Source: Epiperipatus broadwayi
Lineage: Eukaryota > Onychophora > Udeonychophora > Euonychophora > Peripatidae
Length of the DNA: 64,000 nt
NCBI GenBank assembly: GCA_028023455.1
Contig: JAQFVV010012446.1
Location: 7,193,501 to 7,257,500 of the forward strand
Direction of reading: 5' to 3'
Below are positions 14,401-29,400 of this stretch, piece after piece. The notes below the pieces were generated by a model that had not been told where the DNA came from, did no database searches, and saw nothing but the letters and a program-made list of their open reading frames with translations. The position numbers were made by a program, and so were the translations under genes. How positions within the stretch are numbered: the first letter of the stretch is position 1; the number at the start of each line of letters is the position of its first letter.

Positions 14401-17400
14401 GCGATTCTTTAAATTGCTGAATGAAATTATTATCTCAAAAAATTCTGAATGTGGAATATTGCGAGATAATCAATAGATAAAGAACTTGGCTTTTTCAGTT
14501 GACCTTATATATCACCCTAGTTGAATTGATCTTACACTACAAGGCAAACATCATATAATCACAATGTTATTTAACAATATTAATATTTTCATACCATCTT
14601 CAAAATGAAAATATATTTCATTCTGAATGTTGTCAGTCGCTATTACAAAAATCACCAGGGTTGAAATTTCCAGCGTATGCTAGACAAATTGTAATATTAG
14701 AAAATAAATTAGAAAAAAGGTTTTCGGATTTCAAAAAATGTGAAACTCAATTTCACCCATTTACTTCTCTATCAATTGATGTTGAAACTGTGGATGATAA
14801 TTTACAACTGGAATTGATTGAAATTCAAAGTGATTCCATACTGAAACAAAATATATAGAAGTTGATAATCCAAATTTCTATAATTATTTATTAGTTGACT
14901 GATTTTCCAATATATTGCGTGTGTCATTAGGTATATTTTGGCTGTGTTTGCCAAATTCAATTAAAAAAAACCAATAAAGCAAAAGACCAAGATTAACGAA
15001 CTAGCGTATACAATCAAATTTAAATATATCTACAGCTCAACAAATTCAAACAAATTTTGAAGAGTTGGTTAATAAAAAATGATGCTAAGTTTCTTCAAAA
15101 AAATAATGCAATATTATTGGAAAACAACTTCTGTATTTTACAGATGTTTTTTTAATGTAGTTATATTTTGTTAAATTTTATCTTATATGTAAAACTGCAA
15201 TGTGGTTTCTTTTAATTTTTGTATTTTGTCGCAATGTGGTCCATAACTTGATGTTAAATAGTTCACGTGGCCTCAGTCGTAAACGAGTTTGACATGTCTG
15301 GATAAAATGATAAATGCATTAAGTTTGTATTGGCAAGAAAAGTGATGTGTATTCTTTAGAATTGCTGCTCATATTAAATTTCAAAGCTATGTTAAAAACT
15401 GAAATGAAGAATTTAAACATTACTGAGATATAAAGACATTTTAAGGAGTATGCTTGAATATGAGTAAGTCTGTTCTCAAATTCATTAAAAAAAAAAGAAG
15501 GAATCCTGATTACTATTATTAATAATGTGGAGTTTCAAATTTAAAGACAGACGTTCAAATACTAGCAACAAAAGAATTTAAGAATGATTAATTGATCAAA
15601 CCTGCAGAAGAAGCACAAAATTTTATTGGTCATCATCTTCTTACATCTTTTTTTCTCTTTAACATATGCTAAAAATTATATATCTACTTGGAAAATATCA
15701 TAATTTTACTACACAAGAGAATGATATATTTTTATATGATGATAATGATACCAAAATTCAGATGACTATCTTTAATGATACAACAATTTTATTGGTCCAT
15801 TTTCTGAACAGAAATATTCAACTTGGAATTAAAATATATATCTTCAAAAGCAAAAATAGAGGTCCTGGTGGGATATTTGGAGAAAGTTTTAAAATATATA
15901 TATATATAGGCCTTTAAAGTTGGACTGTCAAATCTTAAGAATGTTTCTATTGTTCAAATTTATTAAAATAAAAATAATATAAAAAACTAGAGCAATGACC
16001 ACTTTGTGGGGTTTTAAAGAATCAAGAACACTACTGACTTGATTTTTTTTGCCAGGCAAATGCAGAAAATATTGTGAACAAAGGGGTAAGATAATAAGAT
16101 GATGGTAATATCTGAAAATGATTGTAGGTCCTTAGAAGTTTATTTACATTATACAGCTTCCATATAATAACTTGACATTGTTGGTGTAAAATGTGAGTTA
16201 TCTGAAATGAAAACTGATGTTCAATAGCCTCAACTTTATTCTCCATCTTTATAAATATGGTCCTTGGGGATAGTTTATTAGGTGCTTCATTAAGCAATTT
16301 AATTTTAAAGTTTAGCGGAAATTTTACCATCTGACATTTACAATACATGTTTTGAATGCAAACTGTAAAAAAGATTTAATAATTAATGTTGACGTATTTA
16401 AGTATTTTATCATTCAATAATGGGGAAAAAAGTCTTCAGCAACTTTTAGTATAGATGGTTATCTGCCTGAAAATGACTATCAATTTAAAGATTTTTGTAG
16501 TTCTTTTGGGTAGAAAGATGGACTTGGATATCGAAGAGCAATGCAGACTCTGTTGTGTTACTGCTGTATTTAAAAAGTTAAAAGATAGGTTATTTCATCA
16601 TACTAAAATACCTACAAGAAATTTAGTTATATTTTAGGCTGTTTACAGAAATAAGATGCGAACTCCTACAGATGTAGCATAGAAATAGCAGCAAAATGTA
16701 AACTAATTGGTATTTATTATAAGTAAATCTACTATTATAAAAATGTATTTGACTGGTCATGTGACTCATAAGAATAATAATAGGCTTTCTAAACAACAAA
16801 AAAAATTATGGTGAAATTAAGCATGTTTTTTTTTTTTTTTTATATAGAAAAAGGAGATCTCATTTATTTTATTAAGATTATCTTAAAGACAGTCTAAACA
16901 GTTGCACAATTAATTACTTTTTTTAATAAATTATGGCAAAGAATAGATACTATTAAGATTATCTCAAATCTTTGAGGAAAAAAAAAACCCACCATGCTGT
17001 AATAAAGAGTTAAAATTGGAACATATTAAAAGACCAGCATATGATATATTGTGAACATATTTGTGATTGATTGTATAAATACTCTTTTAATTTAATATTA
17101 GTCATTCATTAGACTCGAGACTATCCACTTAATGAATAATATTTCTGTAATGTAATTTCCAATACACCACTCTCATGCAAGGTAGGGAGGGACTGGTTTC
17201 TATCCACTTTTAACACCTTGTGGAGGAGTGTACTCACAAACCATATGACCAAAGATGTGAAAAAAATGTATAATCCCCACGATTTCATGTTGAGCCAACC
17301 CTCATCAGTTAGTCCAGATCACAATCTCTTACAAATATCTTTATTACTCTTTTAAACTTGTCTTTCAATTTTTTTTTTCTTCTGGAGTTTCATGGCCACA

Positions 17401-20400
17401 TTCATTTATGAGTGAATTTACATATCAAAATTATTAAAAATAAAAATATTGACATATGCAACCTGCAATAGTAACCAGATGTTATGTTTAATTCAAAGTT
17501 TTTTGTAAAAATATTTATATTTTTTGCTTTTACTTATGGTATATTATCTTTATTCCTGTTTCCATTTTAATAAGCCTTATATCTCTATCTTTAACTATTT
17601 TTATTCTTTCTGTTTACTGTAAATAAGATTAGCAACCAAACTGAAATTATCAGAAGGTTAGGAATTCTTTATCTTTTTTTAATTTCATTTATTCTTTATT
17701 ACTCCCAGGCTTAAGATGTATATAAAACTTGGAATTTTTTCCAGGTAGGTAGTAGGGATTTCTGTGCAAGCATAATTTCTCTTCAAGTAATAAATCCATA
17801 GTTAGCACTCACATAGTTATCGGATAATTGAATGGTAAATGAATATCTCTTCTTAGCCTGCGAGTAAAATAGAGTAAGAAAGCACTCACCATTAATGTTT
17901 TTACCATCACTGTCCCTAGTAGAGAAAAGATGGAGAAGTTTTTTTTTTTTTTTGCACTGCAACGGATTATTTAAGGTTGACTCAGCTTTTATCTCTAATT
18001 TGTATAGTTATTACTATCATAATTAGTGGCCGCTCGTAAAAGACTATATATAGCCATTCTAATTCTTAGATTAAAAATATTAAAAGAAATAAATCAAACA
18101 CTAGATTGTTACGATTGTACAAATAATCTTAGTCACACAAATCCATATTTGTCGCATTCTGGTCTTTGAGTCTGTTTACGTTATAATGCTGACTTTTTAA
18201 CTTTTTCTGCAATGAACTTTATTTTTTGAAATACCTTCTGGTATCAACATTCCATTTCTTTGAAATAATTTCTACGATTTAATAGGGATCTTGCTCTCCC
18301 ATGAAAACCATGATCAAGTTCATTGTACAATACTTTTTTTTAGGGGATCTGTTACCATTCAGTGTTTCATATGCAAAATCGAACAGATATGTGATTTTAT
18401 TATACCAGACTCCAAATCATATCCAGCAGGCAGATAAACTGTTTGGTTTCCTGATCATTTCTTTAGAATCTTATGGAACGGTGTTAATTTATTTAAATGT
18501 CTTCACATTAATATAAAATTCAAATTTTGTTTCCATACAATAAATTAGGGAAAACAACAGCTTTACATACAGCTAATTTAGATGCGACATGTATATCACT
18601 ATTATAAAATATCCTATTTTTTAATTTGTTAAACACAGCAGCAAAACATTGGAGTCTTTGTTGCACTTCTATCTTTCCATTTAAAATGCTACAAAAATAT
18701 TTAAGCGACTCCAATTAAGATAATAAACATTCACAATTTTTTTTTCTATCACCAACTGATAAAGGACTTATCAATTAGTAAATCAAAGTCTTTATAAATC
18801 AAAAACCATTAAACATCATATGATTACCATTCTCTTTATGCTTACACAAGCTGTTTAACAGCGGCAAAACTCTCCATACAGAAGTGCCACTCAGTGCAAG
18901 CCAGAGTAATCAATGAATGCACGAATGTTTGTGCATAAAATCCCTATCTAATGCCTAATCATTCAATATTCCCAGACTAGTTTCTAGCTTATGGCTTTCA
19001 TCAGTGAGAAGTCTTGGATCTGAGAGCACTGCACATAGATCTTAGGATCTAATGCAATCCTCCAGCAGCCAACTTTTAAAAGCTTTGAGTCCAAAATGAA
19101 AACACAATAATGTTTTCAATTCAAACTCATTAGCTTGTATAGTTGAATAGATCTGAACCCAGTTCAGCATCCATACTTTTTGGTATCTTTGGTTCTTTAA
19201 TAACCACAGCCACCACAATGCTAATGGGTAGGATTGGTATTAAGCATCACATAATCACCATTCTTTATGCTTATACAAACTGTTTAACACAAAGGCAAAA
19301 CTCTCCATACAGTAGCACCACTCAGTGCAAGCCAAAGTAATCAACAGGAAGGTTTGTGCATAAAAATCACTATCTAGTACCTACTTATCAATATTCCCAG
19401 ACTAGTTTCTAGCTTGTGGCTTTCATCAGTGAGGAGCCTTGTATCTGAGAGCACTGCTTTATGCACAAATTTTCCTGCATCCATTGATTACTCTGGCTGC
19501 ACTGAGTGGCACTACTGTACGGAGAGTTTTGCCTCTGTATTCAAACCCAAAACAACACAATATCAAAACTGAATCTAACTTGTTAAGTTCTGTAATGTAT
19601 TGATTATGTAACTGGTTAAACTAACATATACGTGGGTGTGTAGTAAATATCAAAAATTTAAAGATAGTAGAATATTAGGTTATATAATTAAGCTGCACAT
19701 AAGTTAACACTGAGAGAGTAAAATCTAGACGAGGGAAGATTACACAAATGTTACAGCAAATATAAAATAATAAATATACATACAGCCATAATCATAATCA
19801 TAAGATGCTAGCACAATCCAATTAAAAAACAACATGTAAAAAGAAATCTTATTGCTAGCAATGATTAAATAAATGTATTTTTGTATAATTTATTTAATAA
19901 CAACAAAACAAAATATAAAACAGATACTCACTGTTGAACTTTCTCTGGAATGAAAACATATTCCAAGGGAATAAGTTCGCCTAACTCTTTTAGACTGTTG
20001 ACAAACCGGAGCTTACTACTAAATTTTGTACTAAAGTTAAAAAAAAGAAGAAAGAATTTACATGTAAAATGATTTATTAATTACTATTTGTAAACACATA
20101 TTGAAACAAATTAACTCTATAATTGTACTTTACGCACATGTAATGAAGCTATATAGTGTAGTAATTAATAATCTTAATTAATTATCCGAGCGCTTTCGGG
20201 AAGTCTACGTTCCCGTAATCATAGCATTACCAATATATCCATATTATAGATTTAAAACTTTTTAATACTCTCTACAAACCTTTGCAATGGAAGTAATGAG
20301 TGAAAAATTCGTTACATCATATAAATATTGCCAAACTGAATAAATAAAGATTTCTTAGTCTCAACTGCTTTATGTACAAGTGAAAGAAATTATTTAATTT

Positions 20401-23400
20401 GAAAATGAAACAATCAAAATCTGAAGAATTTTAAAAAAAATGTAAATGCATAAAAAGCAACGTCATTAATTTATTCACTATTGTTTTCAATTTAAACAAT
20501 TAGATGGAGAAACAAAAGAACATAACTATGCATTTAATAGAAATGATATACTGGCATTACATATTTACTATTTAACATGTGAACATAAAAAAGCTTGTAA
20601 ACATTAAATATTTGAATTACATAAAAGAACTTGATAAAAGGAAAATATATGAAACAAAGTATATTTAACTACAATAAAAAATAATTGTATATATATATAA
20701 TGAAGATATGTAATATTGACTTTTCCCTTCATTTGCATTTAAAATTTGCATATATATGTTTGCATAATGAAGTAGTTTCTTTTTTTATAACCTAATGTTG
20801 AGAGCACTCTTAGCAAAATTCACCATAATCAGAGCTATGCAGCTTTGAATGAAGATATGAGATCTGGGTCAACTGATGAGTGCTGGTTCAGTACGAAATG
20901 TGCATCTTGGTGATCACATGTTTCAGCATTGTGTGATGAAATAGAAGTTTGAAATATATTTAAAAATTATATATATGAAGTTTAAGTATCTCTAATAACA
21001 TGCTTGAAAAAATGCAATGAATGCTTCCAATGTATTCATAGTGTGTGACACGTTGGTCTGAATTCTGCGCTTATGGATGGTTGTGATAGCAATAAGTAAA
21101 GGTGAAAAATGCACTGATAAAAACAAAAAAAACTTGCAAATATATAAAAAATATCAATCAATTTAATTAATAATTGGTCAATTAAAAACAAATGGAAAAT
21201 TATATCTTTATATATAACGTATATATTTAAAACATATTGTGTAATTGTTATATGTTGTCTAATTCACACAGTTTATTTTTGGTAAGTCTGAAGTATTTGA
21301 ATTGCTTTATCGCAATTTTATTATTGGTTCTGTTAAATGTTATTAGATAGTTGTCGCTATGTATGTAATGTAAATTGAAGATTTAAAATAGATTCTAATT
21401 ACAATAAGAAGAGCATAAACTATTTCCTGAAAAAAGAGCTTTTATATATTATTATTATAAATAAATATATAGGATATTACTGTTATATAATAATACATTG
21501 TAATATTTCTTTAAAAATGTAAAATAAATACTATGTAAATGGAGAGTTTGAATAGTTCCAGTAAAGAGCTTCTAAATGAAAAACAAAATCTACTGAAAGA
21601 AAAAATAGAGGGCAAATAGATGTCAGTCAAAGTCGTAGCAAGTTTCAGAAGAGGTGAAAGAAGACTTATAATACTGTTCATTTGTAATAATATTATATGC
21701 AAATGATTTTAGTATTTATATATCTCAGTATGTGAAGAAAAAAAGCACCGATCATGTCAACAAGTCACTCAAAATGTCAAGTTGTAATTAAAAAAGTCCT
21801 TTGAGAAAAAAGAAGTACCATGCTTACTAATGTAACCACTCTTCTGTAAACAATTAGCTAAAGCCATTACCGATCACCTTAGTAATAATGGCTTTTTTGA
21901 ATTCAAACAAAGTTAAAGTAACTATAGTAAAAATATAAACTAAATGAATTCTTTCAATTTCATGGAGGATTCTAAGAAACATTTAAACCGGAAATTAAAA
22001 AAAAAACGAACAAACAACCAGATTCTTTATGGTGAGGTATTGCATTTAGGGTATTTATATATAATGTAAATATTGCAGCTCTGAAGATTATTGGACAGTC
22101 AAAACTATCAGATATTTTTGAAAGTGTATGATAATAAAACATTACATCTGCATTGTGTAAAGTGCATAGAAGAATCTGTCATTATTAAATATATTAGGTT
22201 TTTTTTATTTTAATTACAGGTTATAATCTTTTTGGAATTTTTCTTAATTTCAATTGACACATGCTTTACAATAATATATCTAGGAATGGAAATCTTTGCC
22301 TGATTTCTGAAGGTTTTCAGAAGTATTACTGTTTTTATCACCACCGATTTACAATAAACATCTTCAGCGAAGACTTCTTTACAGTTTCTCATAAATATCA
22401 AAAAGATTTGTGAAGTAAATTTTTTATAATGATCCAGAAAATTCATTATCCTAATTAAATTTTGATTGCTAGAAAGTGTCTCAACTTGATGTATCCATTT
22501 GAAAAATATCAGTTTTTTATTTTTTCTATCTGCTATGACCTCTTCATATCTTTATCATTTTTTATATTATATGGAATTTTTATTTTTGAAATCAAGCATT
22601 ACACATCACAACTTTAAGTTAAAAAAAAAAAACAGATAAAAGATAGTGCACATATAATTAATATTAAGACATTTAATTGTAATAAAGTGCAGAAATTCAC
22701 ACATATATAAATTTTTTCCTTCTGAAAAGTCAGAATTATATAAATTTTTAAATTAACTTACATCTAAATTAAATAATTCAATGATGTCATTAATTTTCTA
22801 ATAGTTTTTAATAGTACAAATAGCAGCATTATAATAAGAGGCTGCTGTATTATTTTAAGTAATTTGCAAACAAAAGCAATAATATCTATTAATTTGTCAC
22901 TGCAAGCTTTGAAAGATTTTAGTTACTATATTATATTTTTATGATGAGTTTCAATTTTTCATATGCTTAACTGTATTCTCCACATCAGCGTGCATTAGGC
23001 TCGGAATTTCTTTTGTATCTATTAAATCTACTTTCTGCAAAATTCATCAATGAAAAGAAACAGTGAGTTAGCCTTTTATTTTATTTTTTCATTTGTAATA
23101 AATTGAGTACCTAAGATTGTTAATCACAAAATTGTTTATCCATCTTTTATTTGTAATGAATCCCATTTATCTTATATTTTCCATACTCATATTTCTACAG
23201 TTAAAGTACATGTCCACTTTTCAAGTCAATCATTAATTTCATTTTTCTTTCTGACATCATGACAGTTTAAACTCAAAAGTCATGGATTTTTAATACTTTC
23301 AATCATTATTGCTATTTTGGGTAAATTTTTTTATAGTTTCTGGAGAATGAGGGCTATATTATCATAATTATAGACTTTAATTTTTTAGTCAGTTATCACA

Positions 23401-26400
23401 GAGCTTCTGACAATCACATTTTACATCATAACTAACTATATATGCAAACACTCCACTTTAACAGAAGTAATATTTATGTGTGCACACACAATCACAAGCA
23501 TGTATATGCATTCTACTTTCAAGAAAATGGAATTAATATTCGACAAAAACTACCATGTTTCAGAAAAAGTAAGAATACTGGTGTATGCAGAACTCGTCAT
23601 AAACATATTGCATATATAAGGGCATTCATTGTACATGGAATAAAGTATTCATTGTCTACTAGAATAAATAAAATATTTAATAGTTATTGCAAAAAGTAAA
23701 GATAATCAATAAAATAAAACGTTAATAATTCCTCTAGATGTTCTGAACATATTAAGTCCTTATTCCATGAATAGAAGAATCTAGGATTCAAACCAGATTC
23801 CAAAAAACAATAGAATATTCAGAGGTATGACAGCATGTAAGCAAACCACAGCAGAACAAAGCAGTATAGGCATAAATATGTAGATGGAGGAGCAGGTAAA
23901 AGCCCAATCCAGCAATGCAGACATGAAAAGCAGTCTGACCAATAAAGTGATTGATCAACCCAATGAATTTTCGGCACTATAAGAGCAATGCAAATTTAGA
24001 GGGACTGATGCAAGTCATACTAGCTTCATTACCATTTGTATATGACCAAGAACTATAGAAACAATTTTTCTGATACATTGTATAACGTAATTTTATTACA
24101 CTGTATGTATTTATAATTGCCCAATATTACTGCACATTGTTCAAATATTGTATAATTCTATATATGTAAGTATACATTTGTAATTAGTCATATGATGAAA
24201 CATGACATTATTTAATAAAATCATTCATTAACAAATATATATAAGTGAGTCATTTTATTGCATGTCTAGATATAATTGTAACACATAGAAGTATCCAGAT
24301 GTAGTTATTCAGGGATAAACAAATACAATAGTATTTTCTCAGATCTGAATAAAAGTTGAAATCCAGTAAACTTGGAATGATGGCTTCTGTATATTAATAA
24401 GTAGCAATTTATGTCAATATACCATGTTAACATCTCATCATAATAATAATAAAAATAATCACAAAAATGTTCTTGTGACTCAAGGATTCATGGCCATACA
24501 CAGTTTGAATCACTTCAAACTTTAAAGCAACAGTTTTGCCCAATTTAAAACAAAATTTAATGTTCGTGCGTTGTTCTATTATGGATTAACGGACGGAACA
24601 GTCCCATTTCATGCTATGACTTATGATACAGACATGCTAGTGTCTTAAAAGTATTGTGGTAAATAGCTAAATATGTTACTATGTGATGCCTCAGATGGTA
24701 TGGAGAGAATTAGCCTAGTCGCCAGTCACCTTTTTACCAATCCACGCTTTGCATAAGTAAACTTGCCTTACAAAAATGTTCTATTTATGGAATTACTTTT
24801 GAAAGTAAAAGCTAAGAATTTTAATTCTCATCCACATTTTTGTTTCTTATGTTATTTACAACAAGAACGCATATTTTAAGTTTGCTGTCATCACATGACA
24901 TTTACCTCAACTTTCTCTCTCTCTCACAAAAAAAAAAAGTAAGATAAAGAAATTACAAAAAATATTAGATTTAATGGTATCAATTTTAATGAGAATACTA
25001 AATATAAAAAGCTTTTTTTTATAAAAAACAAGCAAACATTTTCTTCATTTCCTTTGTTAAGATTAAATTAATTCAATGATAAAAGTTATCACCTTTTTTG
25101 TTTAAAAAAATCAAAATGCGGATATATATAAAAAAAAAGCATATTAAAAGTAACGTTTTCATAAATTACTAAAAGAAACACACTTTTGCCATAATTATAG
25201 ACCCTCATGAATCAAACAATTTGCTACTTTTGATATATTGGAATCCATGTAGTTAGCTTAATTTTGTTATCAATTTTTTTCAACTTAAAAATGAGTTTAC
25301 TAAATGTGTATTAAAAATGACATACATGTATATAAAAAGATAATGCCTTCTTTATTAAAATATTACCTGATGAAAGGCCTTGTCATGACAACAATAGTCT
25401 TCAGCCAAAAGGTTGGATGGACAAGATATAGACCTTTTAAGTTTTTCCTCAACCTGAAATAAAAATCACATCATATTTATATACAGACAAATATGAGCAT
25501 ATATACATAAAACATATGATGAGTATCATTTTGAAATTTTCAAAGTTGAATATGTCTTAGTATTTGTCCAATTTTTATAAAGGTCTCATTAGTACAATAA
25601 ATACATAAAATTAGTGCTTTTTAAAAAAATATTGCATTAATTTTGACTTAAACCAAAGAAAATTTAATTTTTATTCAACATCCAGGGAAAAAACTGTTAA
25701 TGTGAATACAAATTATTCAAACATTTCTATTATCCAAATAGGATTTCAAAAGTATTCTTTCATCTAATACAACAAATAATGTGCACTGTACTAAATTTTA
25801 AATTTTTCAAGTAATCAGTACAGTTTCTTCCTGAAGTATGTTATGGCATCTTATTCGTTTGTGGGAAGAACTGGAACTAAAATATTATTGATTGAAAAAA
25901 ATGTAGTATCATATATAAAATTTTTTTTTTTACAAAGGAGCCAATAGATAAGGATAGTCCACCCACAATGTTACTGATTGAACTTATTCATTGTTTTGTT
26001 AAATTTCAAAAATGAAACATATTTTCCGTAATTTGTTTACATAATTAGATTATTCTTCACAAATATTTGTTTAATATAGGTATTATTTTTTTTTAGAAGA
26101 ATAATGTGATTAAATTAGATTTTATTAGAAAATATTTACTTTTTGACACTTTATAAAAATCGTAAATTAGAATTTTAAATAAAATTTTGTTAATTTTAAA
26201 TAATCTAAACAAAAATTTGTTTAGGCTTTTCAAACTAAGTTAAACCAATTCTGATTTTTTAAAAATTTAATGTTATTATGAGTATTATGATAAACGTCCA
26301 ATAAATCTTACTATGAATTTCCGTTTAAGATTTTAAAAATATATTTGCAAAGTTAAATTAATCCTTTCAAGCATAATTTTTGTTTGTAAATGTAAAAAAA

Positions 26401-29400
26401 AAATAAAGGTAAATTTCATCAAATAAAAAATTGGAAATTTAATCCAGCTATGGCTAGAGTTTTTAAAAAACCCCAATCAACTGAAGGTTTAGAGTTTAAC
26501 ATTGTTATTAATAAAATAAAGTATACAGAAAGTGTATATATATATATATTAACAACAGATTGTTGTTTACAATTTGATTATGATTAGAGTTTACACAAAG
26601 AACCAAAAGATCTATTCTTGAAATCCGTAAAGTCTCGGACTATTGAACTATATAACTTCTCAAAAAAAAAAAAAAACAACAACTTGCATTTTTGTCTGCA
26701 TTTATATATGTATATATGTTAAATAAAAGAACTATATAAATTCCAAATTTAATAATTAAGACTAATACAACTTTAAATAAATAAAAAACAAACAACAGGT
26801 AAGTATTAAAAAGAAGCAATCTACCACAACATAAAGTTTTGTTGATAAGTTGTTAAAAATATATATTAATTGCAGCTCATTTCTGAATATATTTACACCA
26901 GAAAGTAAAAACCAGGTTTTTACCCCCCCCCCCCCAATTTAAAATGAACAGATTTACTATTAATTTTAAACGAACAAATTTAGTATTAATTAAAGTTTTA
27001 AGGATTTGCTTTATAAAATTCAATATTATTATAAAATCCGTATTAATTACTAATATCAACTTTAATAAGAATATTCGTTAGATATATATTCTGCCCTTGT
27101 CATCGTGTGTAGCTCCACTACACATCAGGCCAATCACGTTGAGGGCCATAATCTAACCGCCCCGTTCCCGCATCTCCACTTCCCCCAAAATAAATATAAT
27201 ATAGTGAAAATCACCTAACCAGGTTCTAGCTCTAATAATTAATGAAATATTCAATTAAATGCTTTACTAGCTCAAGTTTCTTAAAATTAATTTAGGTTCT
27301 GTTTTAAACTAACTCAAATAAATATTCAGGAATTCATGAGACTAGAAGTGGAAATACGGGTGACAAGGTAGATTACATTGAGACAATATCCCACAGGATA
27401 CCACCTCAATGGCATAAGAACACTATTCCCCTTATACTACTATTACACATAATAACTACATAGTATTCTTATGACTTCCGCAACTTCTAATCACTAAGAC
27501 TCATTTAACAATTAAAGTATTAATCTTTTATCTCTAATAATAATAATAGTAATCATCTAGCTCAAATGAAATAATCTCAGGTTCTTAAATTTATTCATAT
27601 GTTAATAAACATATGGTAGCAAAATATGATAAGGGATTTTATGTCATAATCTACTACTCTGAAATTAGATTAATAATAAAACAATAATAATCACAATCTT
27701 CATTGCTTAATCCAACTAGTACAGCTTTTCTTTCATCGCAAATTTATAACCGTAATAAATTAGTTAATAATCTAATATCCCCTTTTTTTATCTTTAAGTA
27801 ATAAAATAAATTAATAAGTGGCAGTGTTTAGATAATCTGATAAATAAAGCAAGTGGCAACTAATAGCATATAATTTAGCAAAATATTAGGATAATGGATT
27901 GATGACCAGTAAACGCAATGCAATTTTATAATTATTTAATTATAAGAACATCAATAAATATTTAAGATTAAACATACTTCTCTATTTATCTTTTGTGCAA
28001 ACAATCATATACTTAGTTTAATGGTTGTGAACATACCCTGTGAATTCATGCAATGATGTAGAGAAAACAAAACTCGGACACAAGTTTTAATAAATAAATT
28101 TTAAAATTTTATTAATATCAATAAAAAATAAATAAAACAAACAAATCCATCTACATCTATTTGCAAGGGATATCCTCATTTTTCTTTACACTACAATAGC
28201 TGAATTATACACATTTATATTTCTTTTATCGTTAATTAAACTTATTATGCCTTTTAAAAGTTATTTATTTATTTCTCATTAGGTTTATCATATCACTTAT
28301 TTTAACTATTTTATGGGTAACACCATTCTTTACCTTTTAATATTAAAGTTACTGTATTATAAATTATCTATGTGGATAAACATCATTTATAACATCATAA
28401 TTTTACAATCAATATGGTTTTTTTAAAAGAAAATTACATTTTCTTGTAACTTTATATAAGTCACTCCGCATATTATTCAAATATTATTATTACTTTTAAT
28501 GTTTGTTCTCCAATGCTCGTAAACTATAATACGTTTATTCCATAAGCTATACTCATGTATAATACTATAACACGGGTTTAATTATCACCTATTACAGTTT
28601 CACATATACTATAATTATCGAATGTTATTGTATTTTTTCAAATATGCAATACTTATATTTTTTAAAATATAATTAACAATAAGAAAACGTGAAATTATAT
28701 TTAATATTTTTTTTATATTTCTGTTCGGATATACTTTTATAAAATTATAGTTCATTTCTTAAAAGGAATTAAAATAATTCTCTAACTCCTTCCCTTCTTA
28801 GGATATCTGCATCTTTCTTTCAATAATCATAATCTACTCTTCATTAACACTTAACTATTCTTATTCCAAATAATAGCATGACATACATTCTAAAATATCT
28901 ATTGTTTCCCTTTTAATAGACTTATCATATAACGATGTAGTTGTAAGAAATACAGATAAAGATAGCGAAAGATGTATAGGATATCGGGAAGATAGATAGA
29001 TAACTTATCCGCAATATACTTCAAAAATGTATGGAACAGTGTGAATAGGTCCGACATTCATTGTCTAATAACCTTGGCGATAAGCATGATGTGGCAGCTA
29101 TTTACTCAGCTTTACCAAACATCTAGTACGACTCACAAGAAATATATAAAATACCACTGTCCAAGACAACATGTGTACCAGTCGTAGGGCTTTGTTAACT
29201 ACGCTGATTAACATCTAAAACTACTTATTATTTCACTCCCTGTAGCATCCTAGTTTTTAATACATCCTCTTGGTTTCCGAATCACCACGTACTACCAAGT
29301 CACTACCCAAACTATCTCTCGAGATTTTTACTGTATCCAACATCGATAAAATACTAACTACTTTTTTTAAAAACAATAAACAAAATTCGCTAATATAAAA

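Larger units (their letters stand above)
8453..19931 (-). other. Intron E-F of the BNIP2-like gene (11.5 kb)
   Basis: This intron lies between exon E (donor GTGAGT at 19931) and exon F (acceptor at 8453). It holds the repeats listed separately. The remaining stretches are AT-rich with no recognisable content: 9076-11180 (A-rich then T-rich blocks), 11490-12180, 12310-12900, 15090-16430 and 17340-18290. A 105-codon minus-strand frame at 16031-16348 has no family I recognise and no splice or start context, so I do not call it a gene. Confidence 0.85.

Noticed and set aside
16031-16348. A 105-codon minus-strand open frame as a gene
   Set aside because: No recognisable domain, no splice context or neighbouring exon, and it sits inside an intron between transposon fragments.
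20015-20020. TAGTAG as tandem (NAGNAG-like) acceptor of exon E
   Set aside because: Using it would remove four residues present in other family members. The AG at 20032-20031 restores the alignment and has the better pyrimidine tract.
23442-23699. An 85-codon plus-strand open frame
   Set aside because: Composition is like random AT-rich sequence and no family is recognised.
24560-24760. A Ty3-type RNase H remnant
   Set aside because: Only one short stretch ([15 protein letters not shown]) is suggestive, with no flanking pol blocks in order. Kept as a note in the intron entry only.
25366-25375. CTGATGA on the plus strand as a hammerhead core
   Set aside because: It is the complement of the end of exon D (PFI plus donor), without stem II or GAAA in place.
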